Below, piece by piece: positions 20,365-29,049 of a stretch of DNA of 64,000 nucleotides. The stretch is from contig DXWV01000050.1 in assembly GCA_019416685.1 (NCBI GenBank), forward strand, positions 1-64,000, read 5' to 3'. This DNA is from Bacteroides sp. Its GTDB lineage: Bacteria; Bacteroidota; Bacteroidia; Bacteroidales; Bacteroidaceae. The first letter of the stretch is position 1; each line of letters starts with the position of its first letter. Made by a program: the position numbers and the translations under genes. The notes below the pieces were generated by a model, which did not search any database, was not told where the DNA came from, and worked only from the letters and a program-made list of their open reading frames with translations.

Positions 20365-22824
20365 ATGAAGAGAAAGATTCTTTTATATATACTACTACTG
20401 ACATTTTGTAATGCCTTAAAAGCACAGGAACCGGCATGGGGAACTCCGGATACACTGGAGCATTATAGCTTGGGAGCGGGAGTACAATATACCAAAATAG
20501 CCTATCGGGATAAACCTATACTAATGTGGGTCACAACCATAGATCTGACGAATCCTTATACGAAGATTGAGCAGGTGCAATCGAACAATAAGGTTCCGGA
20601 TGTACCCAGAGAGACTGTTATGAGTATGTCTAAAGCCCACACTTATCCCGGACATCGGGTTTGTGCTGCATTCAACCATGATTTCTTTGTTTATGAAGCA
20701 GGTGTATGTATCGGAGTTAATGTGAGTAATGGTGAGATACCTTATGCAGCAGGTTGGGGACGTTCTATCTTTGCCGTCTCGGAAGATAAAACAGCGGCGG
20801 TATTTTACCCGTCTCTGAACTCAAATGTTATTTTGAAAGATGGCAGTACTGTGAAAATTGATTATTATAACTCAGCTGCTACATTTATTTCAGGAAACTG
20901 TGTGTTATTTAATCACTTGAATAGTAGAACGCTGACAGAACAAGGAAAATATATCAAGATCAAACCATTGAGCGGGTGGACGGTGAATGGGGATGATATA
21001 AAATGTGAAGTCTTGGAAATATCAGATGTTCCTTTGCAAACATCACAAACGGAATGTGTGATATATGCACGGAACGAAAGTATTCAGAGTTTTGAGGGAA
21101 AAGTCACTCCGGGTGATATAGTCTTTATTTCACAGAAATTTGTGAAAGGTAAGTTTGGTGAACCTCTGAAAAATATTGTAGCTGGTTTTCATGGTTATCC
21201 CAGTATTGCTTATGAAGGAAAACTGCATGAAGGTGAATATAATGATTTCGAAAACGGCCGCGAATATGAGGTCTCTGCCCGGGTGATGGCTGGAATGTCA
21301 AAAGACGGTAAAACAGTTTATATTGTAACGGTTGAAGGAGGAACTTCTGCCAGTCCAGGAGTAAATTGTATTGATATTGCTAATTGGATGTTGGCCCATG
21401 GTTCGTGGAATGTAGTAAATTTCGATAGCGGGGGCTCCGCAACGATAGCTATTGACCATGAAATGCTGAATTATCCGATGCGTGGCAGCATTCGTCCGGT
21501 AGCCGATGCTTTACTGGTTGTGTCTACTGCGCCTGAGGAAGAGGTTGTAGCTTCTTATGCATTTATAACCCCGAGTCTTTATACTACGGCAGTTTCGTTG
21601 AATCCACTTACACTCCTGTCTTTTAATGAACATGGTAAAATGTTGGAAAAGGGAGTTCAAGGATTTACTTATCAATGTATACCTGAGGACTTGGGATATG
21701 TAGACTCGGACGATGTATTCCATGCGAGCCTGAATGCTACAAAAGGTCAGATTATAGCCACTAAGGATGGAAAAAAAGCGCTTTTGAATGTTTTTGTATC
21801 TCCTGTCTCGGATGTTCAGGCTTATCCACAAAAAATATTAATAGATGGGATACGTGAATTTCCTATCAGGATTGATGCAAAATCAGGGAAACAAGTTTAT
21901 CAATTAGATCCGGGAGCATTTACTTGGAACTCCTCTAATCCTGATTGCTGTCTGGTGCAGGATGGAGTGATAAAGGGGATAGCTAATGGTGAGACAGAAC
22001 TTCACGGGACTTTAGATGAGTTGAGTGTACAGGTGAATGTGAAAGTGGAGATAGCTGATAAGGAAAGAATACATGAGACTTTTGCTGACTTGGCATCGTG
22101 GCCAATAAAAACTTCCGGGACCTTTTCCAATTTGAGGTATGAAAATACCGCATTGCCAAATGGTTGGGAGGATGGTATCAATATGATATTTGATGTCAAA
22201 ACCGGACGTTCTGCTTCCATTGAGTTTAATAAGCCTGTAACTTTTTATGGTTTGCCTGACTCGGTCTCTTTCCGAATGTTCGTGAAAGATGATTTGATTA
22301 AAGAACTCTACCTTGATTTTGCATCAAATACAAAAACTGTTTTTTTGAAAACGAAGTTAATACCTGCTGCCGGCAAAGATTCTGTGTATTCAGTATCTTT
22401 TATGGAGGGTGATCTGCCGTTGAATCTTATAGAGTACCCTTTGACACTGACAAGTATGAAATTTTATCTAAAAGCGGGAATGTCTCTTACCGATACTAAG
22501 TTCTCTTTTAAAGATCTAAAGGCATACTATCCGTCTGCTTCAGGAGTTGGCATCTCGGAAGTGGTAGTGAATAAACATCTTTCATGGTTGGCTACTTCGA
22601 AGGATGAAGCTGTTCTGCATTATTCATTATCCAAAGTGGGTACTGCCTCCATTTCTTTGTGGACCGTTGATGGAAAGAATATAATGAATCATATGACTAA
22701 CCGGCAACTTACAGGAGAGTATACGTACAATATTCCTCTTTATTCTCTTAATAACGGTGTTTACCTTTTGTCGGTGGTTGTTGATGGAAAGAAAGAAACA
22801 CACAAATTTATTGTCAATAAATGA
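20365..22824 (+). CDS. Phosphodiester glycosidase (NAGPA family), paralogue 3
   Basis: An 819-residue secreted NAGPA-family protein, first gene of triad 2. Signal peptide ends LKAQ. Arg306 of the RVMAGMS segment aligns with the PRT(A/G)IG arginine of the other two copies, and the catalytic-site loop reads FDSGGSAT (Asp354-Ser355) where the others have DGGGS, a Gly to Ser change. The start of the arginine motif is also divergent. Ig-like spacers, a sandwich region with TGRSASIEF in place of SARSPYIL, and a C-terminal domain follow. Either its specificity has shifted or activity is reduced; the sequence alone cannot decide. Confidence 0.88.
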   Translation: MKRKILLYILLLTFCNALKAQEPAWGTPDTLEHYSLGAGVQYTKIAYRDKPILMWVTTIDLTNPYTKIEQVQSNNKVPDVPRETVMSMSKAHTYPGHRVCAAFNHDFFVYEAGVCIGVNVSNGEIPYAAGWGRSIFAVSEDKTAAVFYPSLNSNVILKDGSTVKIDYYNSAATFISGNCVLFNHLNSRTLTEQGKYIKIKPLSGWTVNGDDIKCEVLEISDVPLQTSQTECVIYARNESIQSFEGKVTPGDIVFISQKFVKGKFGEPLKNIVAGFHGYPSIAYEGKLHEGEYNDFENGREYEVSARVMAGMSKDGKTVYIVTVEGGTSASPGVNCIDIANWMLAHGSWNVVNFDSGGSATIAIDHEMLNYPMRGSIRPVADALLVVSTAPEEEVVASYAFITPSLYTTAVSLNPLTLLSFNEHGKMLEKGVQGFTYQCIPEDLGYVDSDDVFHASLNATKGQIIATKDGKKALLNVFVSPVSDVQAYPQKILIDGIREFPIRIDAKSGKQVYQLDPGAFTWNSSNPDCCLVQDGVIKGIANGETELHGTLDELSVQVNVKVEIADKERIHETFADLASWPIKTSGTFSNLRYENTALPNGWEDGINMIFDVKTGRSASIEFNKPVTFYGLPDSVSFRMFVKDDLIKELYLDFASNTKTVFLKTKLIPAAGKDSVYSVSFMEGDLPLNLIEYPLTLTSMKFYLKAGMSLTDTKFSFKDLKAYYPSASGVGISEVVVNKHLSWLATSKDEAVLHYSLSKVGTASISLWTVDGKNIMNHMTNRQLTGEYTYNIPLYSLNNGVYLLSVVVDGKKETHKFIVNK

Positions 22825-22837
22825 TGAAGATAATGCG

Positions 22838-22857
22838 AGCTTTTAAATACAAAAGCT
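22838..22857 (+). terminator. Short hairpin after paralogue 3
   Basis: AGCTTTT and AAAAGCT arms with a 6-base loop in the 121-base gap between glycosidase 3 and propeller copy 2. There is no T tract, so it may be an mRNA-stability or processing hairpin rather than a terminator. Confidence 0.3.
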
Positions 22858-22945
22858 GCTAATGTCGAAGAAAATACTCTTTGAGACCGATCTTAACAGA
22901 ATACTTATTTAAGTGATATTTTATTAATCTTTAAATTCATTCATT

Positions 22946-23857
22946 ATGAAAACTCCCTTCTTATTGTTACTCGTATTAACGAGTCAACTCGCTTTTTCTC
23001 AGGGTATTAAAATGATCAGTAATGAACAGATACCCATTATGGAATCAGAAGGCGGATGTCTTCCGATTATGAGCCCTACCGGCGATTATCTGATTTTGAC
23101 CGGTAATGACACTCAAGGTCTTAGGAAATATGATTTAGCTACGAAAAAACTGACAACTCTTACTACTGAAAAAGCGGTTGGCGTCCAGATCTCTTCCGAT
23201 GGTAGTACAGTGGTATATCGTAGTAAAAACTACAAAGGGAAACTGCGCTATACTTCCTTAAAAAGCATTCAACTGGAGACTGGTGAAAAAGAAGAATTGA
23301 TAAAGAATACACGTGACTTGGAAGGAGTGAATGTGAGGCAAGGTACTGTCTTGGCTGTTAATAAGGGTAAAATGGTATCAAAAAGAGTCTCTGGGGAGAA
23401 ATTAGAATCCGTACCAGTAGTGCCAAGTATTAAAGACGGACAACTCTATATTACAGAGAAGGGTAAAACTCGCTTGCTATCTCCTGCCGGAACGAATGTG
23501 AATTATTTGTGGCCTTCTGTATCACCGGATGGAAAGAAGCTATTGTATTATGTTATGGATCAGGGGCAAGCTTATGTGAGCAATTCTGACGGAACCAATC
23601 CCGTATCTTTGGGGATATTACGCGCTCCGAAATGGATGGGCAATGATTGGGTTGTAGGTATGGTTGATTATGATAATGGAGAAGTTGTGACTTCTTCGGA
23701 AATAGTAGGAGTTGCTGCTGATGGTACACAACGTACGGTATTAACTGATGCTTCTGTGATAGCTCTATATCCGTCAGCTTCCGCTGATGCTTCTAAAATA
23801 GTGTATACTACTAATGATGGAAAAGTGTTTTTAATGAAGATCGAAACCAATAAATAA
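22946..23857 (+). CDS. Small secreted TolB/WD40-like beta-propeller, copy 2
   Basis: A 303-residue exported protein (signal peptide ending LAFSQ), homologous along its length to the 290-residue propeller at 16922. Blades read PIMSPTGDYLILTG, VQISSDGSTVVYRS, WPSVSPDGKKLLYYV and YPSASADASKIVYT. Both copies share the late motif APKWMGNDWVVGM / APVWYGDDYVVGM and a VxTSSxxV element, which is stronger similarity than expected from propeller repeats alone and points to gene duplication. It lies immediately before amidase copy 2 (9 bases from its ATG). Confidence 0.8.
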   Translation: MKTPFLLLLVLTSQLAFSQGIKMISNEQIPIMESEGGCLPIMSPTGDYLILTGNDTQGLRKYDLATKKLTTLTTEKAVGVQISSDGSTVVYRSKNYKGKLRYTSLKSIQLETGEKEELIKNTRDLEGVNVRQGTVLAVNKGKMVSKRVSGEKLESVPVVPSIKDGQLYITEKGKTRLLSPAGTNVNYLWPSVSPDGKKLLYYVMDQGQAYVSNSDGTNPVSLGILRAPKWMGNDWVVGMVDYDNGEVVTSSEIVGVAADGTQRTVLTDASVIALYPSASADASKIVYTTNDGKVFLMKIETNK

Positions 23858-23866
23858 TTGATTACT

Positions 23867-26800
23867 ATGAAACTACATAAATTAATCATGGTATGGGTTG
23901 GGATGTTGCTGACGTTCAGTGTATCTGCTACCGATTTAAAAGATGCCAGAATTTATATTAACCCCGGACATGGAGGATGGACTGCAAATGACCGCCCGAT
24001 GGCGACTATCAATTATGCGCAGATGGATACTCTCGGCTTTTTTGAGACGAACACAGATCTGATTAAGGGGCTGGCACTTAGAGATGAATTAGTGAAGGCT
24101 GGGGCTGGATTCATCAAAATGTCCCGTACAAAAAACGGTTTTGTATCAGCGGGTGATAAGAATGCGACTGAAAATGATAAGGTAGAAACGAGTACACAGA
24201 TCGTAACATTATCTGTCATCTGTGAAGATGTGGAAGCAAATAATATGGATTATTTTATTTCTATCCATAGTAATGCTGCTACTGAGGGGAGCATGACTAA
24301 CTATCCGTTGGTATTGTATCGCGGTACCGATGGTGCATCCGGAAACGGGTTGGTAAATGCAAAAGAAATGGCGTATGATGCCTGGAAATACATTGTAAAA
24401 AATGAGGTTACCTATCATTCGGCTTATACTGCCGAAACTGCCAATAATAGCCGTGGAGATATCTCTTTTTACGGGAGCTCATCTACGAGTGGCTTGGGAT
24501 ATACCGGCTATTTAGGAGTTTTGAAACATGGGTGTGATGGATTCTTGAGTGAAGGTTGTTTTCATACCTACCAACCGGAACGCCAGCGTCTGTTGAATGA
24601 GGATTATTGCCGGCAGGAAGGAATGAGATATTCTCGTGCCATTCGTGCCTGGTTTAATGACAACAGTGAAACAAAGGGGTGTATCATGGGGACCGTCAAA
24701 GATATCAGTAAACCTTTGGAACATCCATTATATACCTATAAGGTAAATTCGGTGGATGCCTATTATCCGTTAAACAATGTGAAGGTGGTACTCGAAGATG
24801 CCAATGGTAATAAGGTTAGTGAGTATCTGACAGATAAAGAGTATAATGGGATTTTTGTCTTTACCGAGCTTACTCCTGGAACCTATAAATTAGTATTTGA
24901 TATCGAAGGGTATTGGAAAGAGACAGAGGAGATAGAAGTGGTGGCCAATGAAACTTCGTTTATCAATAAACGGCTGACGGATACATCGAAAGAAGAACCT
25001 TCGGATGAACCGGTAATAGAAGAGGTGGATTATTATCCGCATCCGGTACAAGATGGTGATATTGCTGCTGCCCGCTCGTATCATTTCACTAAGGAAGGCG
25101 AGTTACAAACGATAGAGACATTGAAAGATCTGACTGTCCGTCGTACTATTCTTCGTGATGGAAAGTATTACGTACTGGCTGTGAATGAAGACAAAATGCC
25201 CCGGTTGCTTGTTCTCGACCCTGTAACCGGAGAGTTACTGAAAGAGATGAGTACAGAGGGGATTAAAACGGAAGGATTTAATGGAAAAGCATATCCTTAC
25301 GTACTTTCTGATATCGCATTTACAACAGATGGTGTTTTGCTTGGAACCAATTCTACGGTAATTGGTAAAGAAGGGAACTCTTATCAGACCGGAGACTTTT
25401 ATATGTATAAATGGCAGGGTACAGAAGATAAGGCACTCGAAGAGGCAACTCCTGAGGTACTTTTGACTCTTCCTACTAATACTTCAGCAAGTCTGCTTGC
25501 TGCCGGGAATAATAATTCCAATTTTATGGCTAATAGTATCGCCGTAAATGGTACGCTGGATAACTTTAAATTCTATTTCGATTCACATGCCGGTAACGGG
25601 TGGAATACTACATATGGTTTACGTTATTTGTGTTGGCAAGTGAAAGATGGTCAGGTAATAGGGACTCAATACAATGATACCGAATATACGGAAAAGGAGT
25701 TAGGAGCAGATGTGCAAATGACCCTTTCTCCATTAGGTATTGATCGCCTTATCGTTGACGGCAATTCTATAGCACCACGTGAATTCCGGATTTCATGGGA
25801 TTCAAATGATGGTGTTGAAGTAGCTAATTTTACAGGTGATATTCCTGTAGAGTCTACCGGTGCCAATTATTTCCGTTATGCCAATAAAATTTATATGAGT
25901 GTTCCGGTATGTGAGAAGAAAGAGGAGAAGTATTCTTATAAGTCATACTTGTATGATGTGACTGATGGGCTGGATAAAGCGGTGAATGTTGGAGAGACAG
26001 AAGCTGTCATCACTAATGACGCCATTACTTATATGGCGAGTGCGGGAGTAGTTGATAATGCAGATATAGTACAACGCTTGTTGGTTGGACTTCAGGCTGT
26101 CAGCTATACTACAAAAGGGGTAGAGCAAGACGCTTCTCCGGCTCGTATTTTTGCCTATAATCTTAAATCGGTTCGTACAAACGATGGTTATGATATCAGT
26201 TTTGATCTGAATGAAAAAGCTGAATCGGTAGATCTCATATTGATAGATGTTGCATCGGGTGTTGTCGTGAAGACAATTTCACTGGGTGCGTTTGATAAAG
26301 TTAGTAACAAAGTAAGTGTTGCTTTTGCTGATATCCCTGATGTAGAATGTACCTGGGAACTTCGGGCAACGGCAGGTAATGTGACCCGCTTTGTGAAATT
26401 ATCAGATGACAGTAAGAACTATCATTTTTTTGCTCCTAAAGGTGTGAGTATTGATAAATCTCCTGAAAGCCCCTATTTCGGTCGGGTATATGTTACTAAT
26501 ACGGCTACTGGAGAAGCCTCCGGAAGAACAACTGCTGCGGGCGTTTATGTAATGGACCCCGATGCATTGGATATAACCGGTCAGGGAGATAAAGCCTATG
26601 CGGGTGATGTACAATGGACAGGTGTTGTAGGTGAAGGTCCTCGTAAAGTGGCAGTTGCCGCTGACGGACGCGTGTTCTTATGTGATGCGAGCTCTTCTAA
26701 TGCAGGTGTGTACTTAATGAACCCGGAAACGTTTACTATATCGCCTGTATTCAAAGGGGCTACCAATGAAGCAGGAAGCTTAAGTGTCGGCGGCGTATAT

Positions 26801-27697
26801 GTAGGTGGACAAATGACTGCTATAGGTGTGCGTGGAACTGGTGAGGCTACCCAATTGTATACTGTGGATAAGACTGCTTCAGGTGCAAGTTGGAAGAAAT
26901 TTATCAATGTGTATAATATTGGAGAGGCGGATGTCTGGACAACTGCTCCCAGTTACTCAAAGGCTGCAAGTAGTTATATCGGGAATGATAATAGTAGTAT
27001 CGTTCCTGTATCAACCGGTTATTGGGCTGGTCAATATCGCGGTGCCGGTGGCAATAGTACCGCTAATCCATGTATGTTCTACTTTAGCGATAAACTGAAT
27101 GATGCTGTATTTAACACTGCTGAACCCAACCTTGTAGAAACCTCTTCACAGAATGGAGCGTTGGCTGTTAATGAAAAAGAAGGGATCGTTGCTTTGAGTA
27201 ACAATGGCGGAGTCTCCATATTCCGGTATAAGATGAATAAAGACGGTATTCCTGTTGTGTCTGAAAAGTTCCGGAATATGCTTGGTAGTGTGACTGATGC
27301 TACTTATGATGATTTTGAATTTGATTACGCAGGCAACTTATATGCTGTTTCAATGTCTGGTAAGATTGTAAGTGCATGGGCAATGCCTACCGATAATAAT
27401 AGTTGTGTCACACCTGCAAAGAAAACTATGACATTGAAGAAAAAAGATGATGTTGGTGTACAGAAGGCAGAAGCCGGAATAACAAGAATCTATCCTAATC
27501 CGGTTGATGATGTGGCTACTATTGAGTCTTTGGAAGTAATTGATATGATCACCGTATACAATGCGTCCGGAACAATGGTTGATAAGCAAGTGAACGTAAA
27601 TGCAAATACAACAACTATTGATTTTTCACGTTTTGTCAAAGGGCTTTATTTTGTAAAGTTAAACAACCAAAAGGTTGTTAAGGTCATTAAGAAATAA
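23867..27697 (+). CDS. N-acetylmuramoyl-L-alanine amidase fused to a large beta-propeller, copy 2
   Basis: A 1276-residue secreted protein from the ATG at 23867 (an in-frame TTG lies 9 bases earlier). The Amidase_3 domain spans about 26-270 with NPGHGG (His35), the Glu of FFETN, SIHSNA and SEGCFHTY. A carboxypeptidase-regulatory-like domain follows (about 275-370, FTELTPGTYKLVFDIEGY), then an acidic linker rich in Glu/Asp/Pro, a long propeller region (about 390-1180) similar in style to the protein at 10415, and a C-terminal domain beginning IYPNPVDD. It closes the locus and is followed by a strong terminator. Compared with copy 1, the Big_5-like modules are replaced by the propeller. Confidence 0.9.
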   Translation: MKLHKLIMVWVGMLLTFSVSATDLKDARIYINPGHGGWTANDRPMATINYAQMDTLGFFETNTDLIKGLALRDELVKAGAGFIKMSRTKNGFVSAGDKNATENDKVETSTQIVTLSVICEDVEANNMDYFISIHSNAATEGSMTNYPLVLYRGTDGASGNGLVNAKEMAYDAWKYIVKNEVTYHSAYTAETANNSRGDISFYGSSSTSGLGYTGYLGVLKHGCDGFLSEGCFHTYQPERQRLLNEDYCRQEGMRYSRAIRAWFNDNSETKGCIMGTVKDISKPLEHPLYTYKVNSVDAYYPLNNVKVVLEDANGNKVSEYLTDKEYNGIFVFTELTPGTYKLVFDIEGYWKETEEIEVVANETSFINKRLTDTSKEEPSDEPVIEEVDYYPHPVQDGDIAAARSYHFTKEGELQTIETLKDLTVRRTILRDGKYYVLAVNEDKMPRLLVLDPVTGELLKEMSTEGIKTEGFNGKAYPYVLSDIAFTTDGVLLGTNSTVIGKEGNSYQTGDFYMYKWQGTEDKALEEATPEVLLTLPTNTSASLLAAGNNNSNFMANSIAVNGTLDNFKFYFDSHAGNGWNTTYGLRYLCWQVKDGQVIGTQYNDTEYTEKELGADVQMTLSPLGIDRLIVDGNSIAPREFRISWDSNDGVEVANFTGDIPVESTGANYFRYANKIYMSVPVCEKKEEKYSYKSYLYDVTDGLDKAVNVGETEAVITNDAITYMASAGVVDNADIVQRLLVGLQAVSYTTKGVEQDASPARIFAYNLKSVRTNDGYDISFDLNEKAESVDLILIDVASGVVVKTISLGAFDKVSNKVSVAFADIPDVECTWELRATAGNVTRFVKLSDDSKNYHFFAPKGVSIDKSPESPYFGRVYVTNTATGEASGRTTAAGVYVMDPDALDITGQGDKAYAGDVQWTGVVGEGPRKVAVAADGRVFLCDASSSNAGVYLMNPETFTISPVFKGATNEAGSLSVGGVYVGGQMTAIGVRGTGEATQLYTVDKTASGASWKKFINVYNIGEADVWTTAPSYSKAASSYIGNDNSSIVPVSTGYWAGQYRGAGGNSTANPCMFYFSDKLNDAVFNTAEPNLVETSSQNGALAVNEKEGIVALSNNGGVSIFRYKMNKDGIPVVSEKFRNMLGSVTDATYDDFEFDYAGNLYAVSMSGKIVSAWAMPTDNNSCVTPAKKTMTLKKKDDVGVQKAEAGITRIYPNPVDDVATIESLEVIDMITVYNASGTMVDKQVNVNANTTTIDFSRFVKGLYFVKLNNQKVVKVIKK

Positions 27698-27717
27698 GTG
27701 TTTCAATAATAGGTGAG

Positions 27718-27776
27718 ATTCACCACAGGGGAGATAGGTGTTTTTCCGCATTCTTCTGTGGTGAATTCTTTTTATA
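27718..27776 (+). terminator. Terminator closing the secreted-enzyme locus
   Basis: ATTCACCACAG and CTGTGGTGAAT form a perfect 11-bp stem around a 27-base loop, followed by TCTTTTTAT. It lies 21 bases after the stop codon of the large amidase. Confidence 0.75.
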
Positions 27777-27843
27777 TTAAGTAGGGATAGCGACAATAAC
27801 TCGATGTTCATATCCATTTTGTGTTGTTTATATATTAAAAAAG

Positions 27844-27880
27844 AAGCCGCCTGAAAATTACTTCTCAGACGGCTTTTCTT
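27844..27880 (-). terminator. Terminator of asd (probably bidirectional)
   Basis: AAGCCGCCTGA and TCAGACGGCTT form an 11-bp stem with one mismatch and a 10-base loop. T-rich sequence on the + side and A-rich sequence on the other give it a usable tail in both directions. It lies just beyond the asd stop codon. Confidence 0.7.
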
Positions 27881-27895
27881 TATGTTTTTATTTAA

Positions 27896-28906
27896 TTATC
27901 CAATATTTTTCTCTTTGATCAGATATTCTGCAATTTGTACAGCATTCAGTGCCGCACCTTTTTTAATCTGATCCCCTACAATCCAGAATGTCAGTCCGCA
28001 ATCATTGGTTAAATCCTTACGGATACGGCCTACATACACAGGGTCTTTGCCGGCAAGGAATAGCGGCATCGGATATTCCTTTTCTGCTGGATTGTCCTGA
28101 AGTACAAGACCTTCACCTTTAGCAAAAGCCTCGCGTGCTTCTTCTATAGATACAGGACGTTCTGTTTCTATCCAGATACTTTCAGAGTGAGCTCTCAATG
28201 CCGGAACACGTACACAAGTGGCGCTAACTTTTATGTCCGAGTGCATGATTTTACGTGTTTCATTATACATCTTCATCTCTTCTTTTGTATATCCATTCTC
28301 AGTAAATACGTCAACCTGAGGAATTAGATTAAACGCCAGTTGATAAGCAAACTTTTCTACAGTGACAGGTTCATTTGCAAGAATCTGACGGTATTGTTCA
28401 TAAAGTTCGTCCATGGCTGCTGCACCGGCTCCACTGGCTGCCTGATAAGTAGATACATGCACGGTTTTTATATGTGAAAGCTGTTCGATGGCTTTCAGTG
28501 CAACTACCATCTGGATCGTTGTACAGTTAGGATTAGCTATAATGCCCCGTGGACGTTCTTTGGCATCAGCTCCGTTTACTTCAGGAACTACCAAAGGCAC
28601 ATCATTGTCCATACGGAAGGCACTGGAATTGTCAATCATTACAGCACCATATTTAGTAATAGTTTCTGCAAATTCTTTGGATGTACCTGCGCCAGCCGAT
28701 GTGAAAGCGATATCTACCCCTTTAAAGTCATCGTTGTGTTGTAAGAGTTTGACCTCGATCTGTTTACCGCGGAAGGTGTATTTGCTGCCGGCACTACGTT
28801 TAGAACCGAACAAAACCAACTCATCCAACGGAAAATTTCTCTCATCAAGCACGCGCAGGAACTCTTGTCCTACGGCTCCGCTTACGCCAACAATAGCTAC
28901 TTTCAT
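27896..28906 (-). CDS. asd: Aspartate-semialdehyde dehydrogenase
   Basis: Makes L-aspartate 4-semialdehyde from aspartyl phosphate with NADPH, the branch point to lysine/diaminopimelate, threonine and methionine. The 336 residues are normal length. Seen: N-terminal NADP-binding GVSGAVGQEF, active-site Cys in ANPNCTTIQM, and the VPALRAHSES segment with the conserved Arg and His region. Transcribed alone on the - strand, convergent with the secreted-enzyme locus and divergent from the antiporter gene. Confidence 0.96.
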   Translation of the reverse strand: MKVAIVGVSGAVGQEFLRVLDERNFPLDELVLFGSKRSAGSKYTFRGKQIEVKLLQHNDDFKGVDIAFTSAGAGTSKEFAETITKYGAVMIDNSSAFRMDNDVPLVVPEVNGADAKERPRGIIANPNCTTIQMVVALKAIEQLSHIKTVHVSTYQAASGAGAAAMDELYEQYRQILANEPVTVEKFAYQLAFNLIPQVDVFTENGYTKEEMKMYNETRKIMHSDIKVSATCVRVPALRAHSESIWIETERPVSIEEAREAFAKGEGLVLQDNPAEKEYPMPLFLAGKDPVYVGRIRKDLTNDCGLTFWIVGDQIKKGAALNAVQIAEYLIKEKNIG

Positions 28907-28975
28907 CTTTTTCTTTTGTTTTAATTGAATATTGTATTTCGCTTACTATTCTTCCGAATAGCAAATAATTGACTG

Positions 28976-28983
28976 CAAAATTA
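28976..28983 (-). promoter_or_regulatory. Candidate -7 box of asd
   Basis: On the - strand this reads TAATTTTG, an exact match to the Bacteroides -7 consensus TAnnTTTG, about 70 bases before the asd start. The -33 position is not well conserved. Confidence 0.45.
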
Positions 28984-29049
28984 TAACATTCTGGCATATA
29001 ATTGATAACTTTTTTGTTATTTTGCAGAGAAAACGTAAAACTTAGATAT

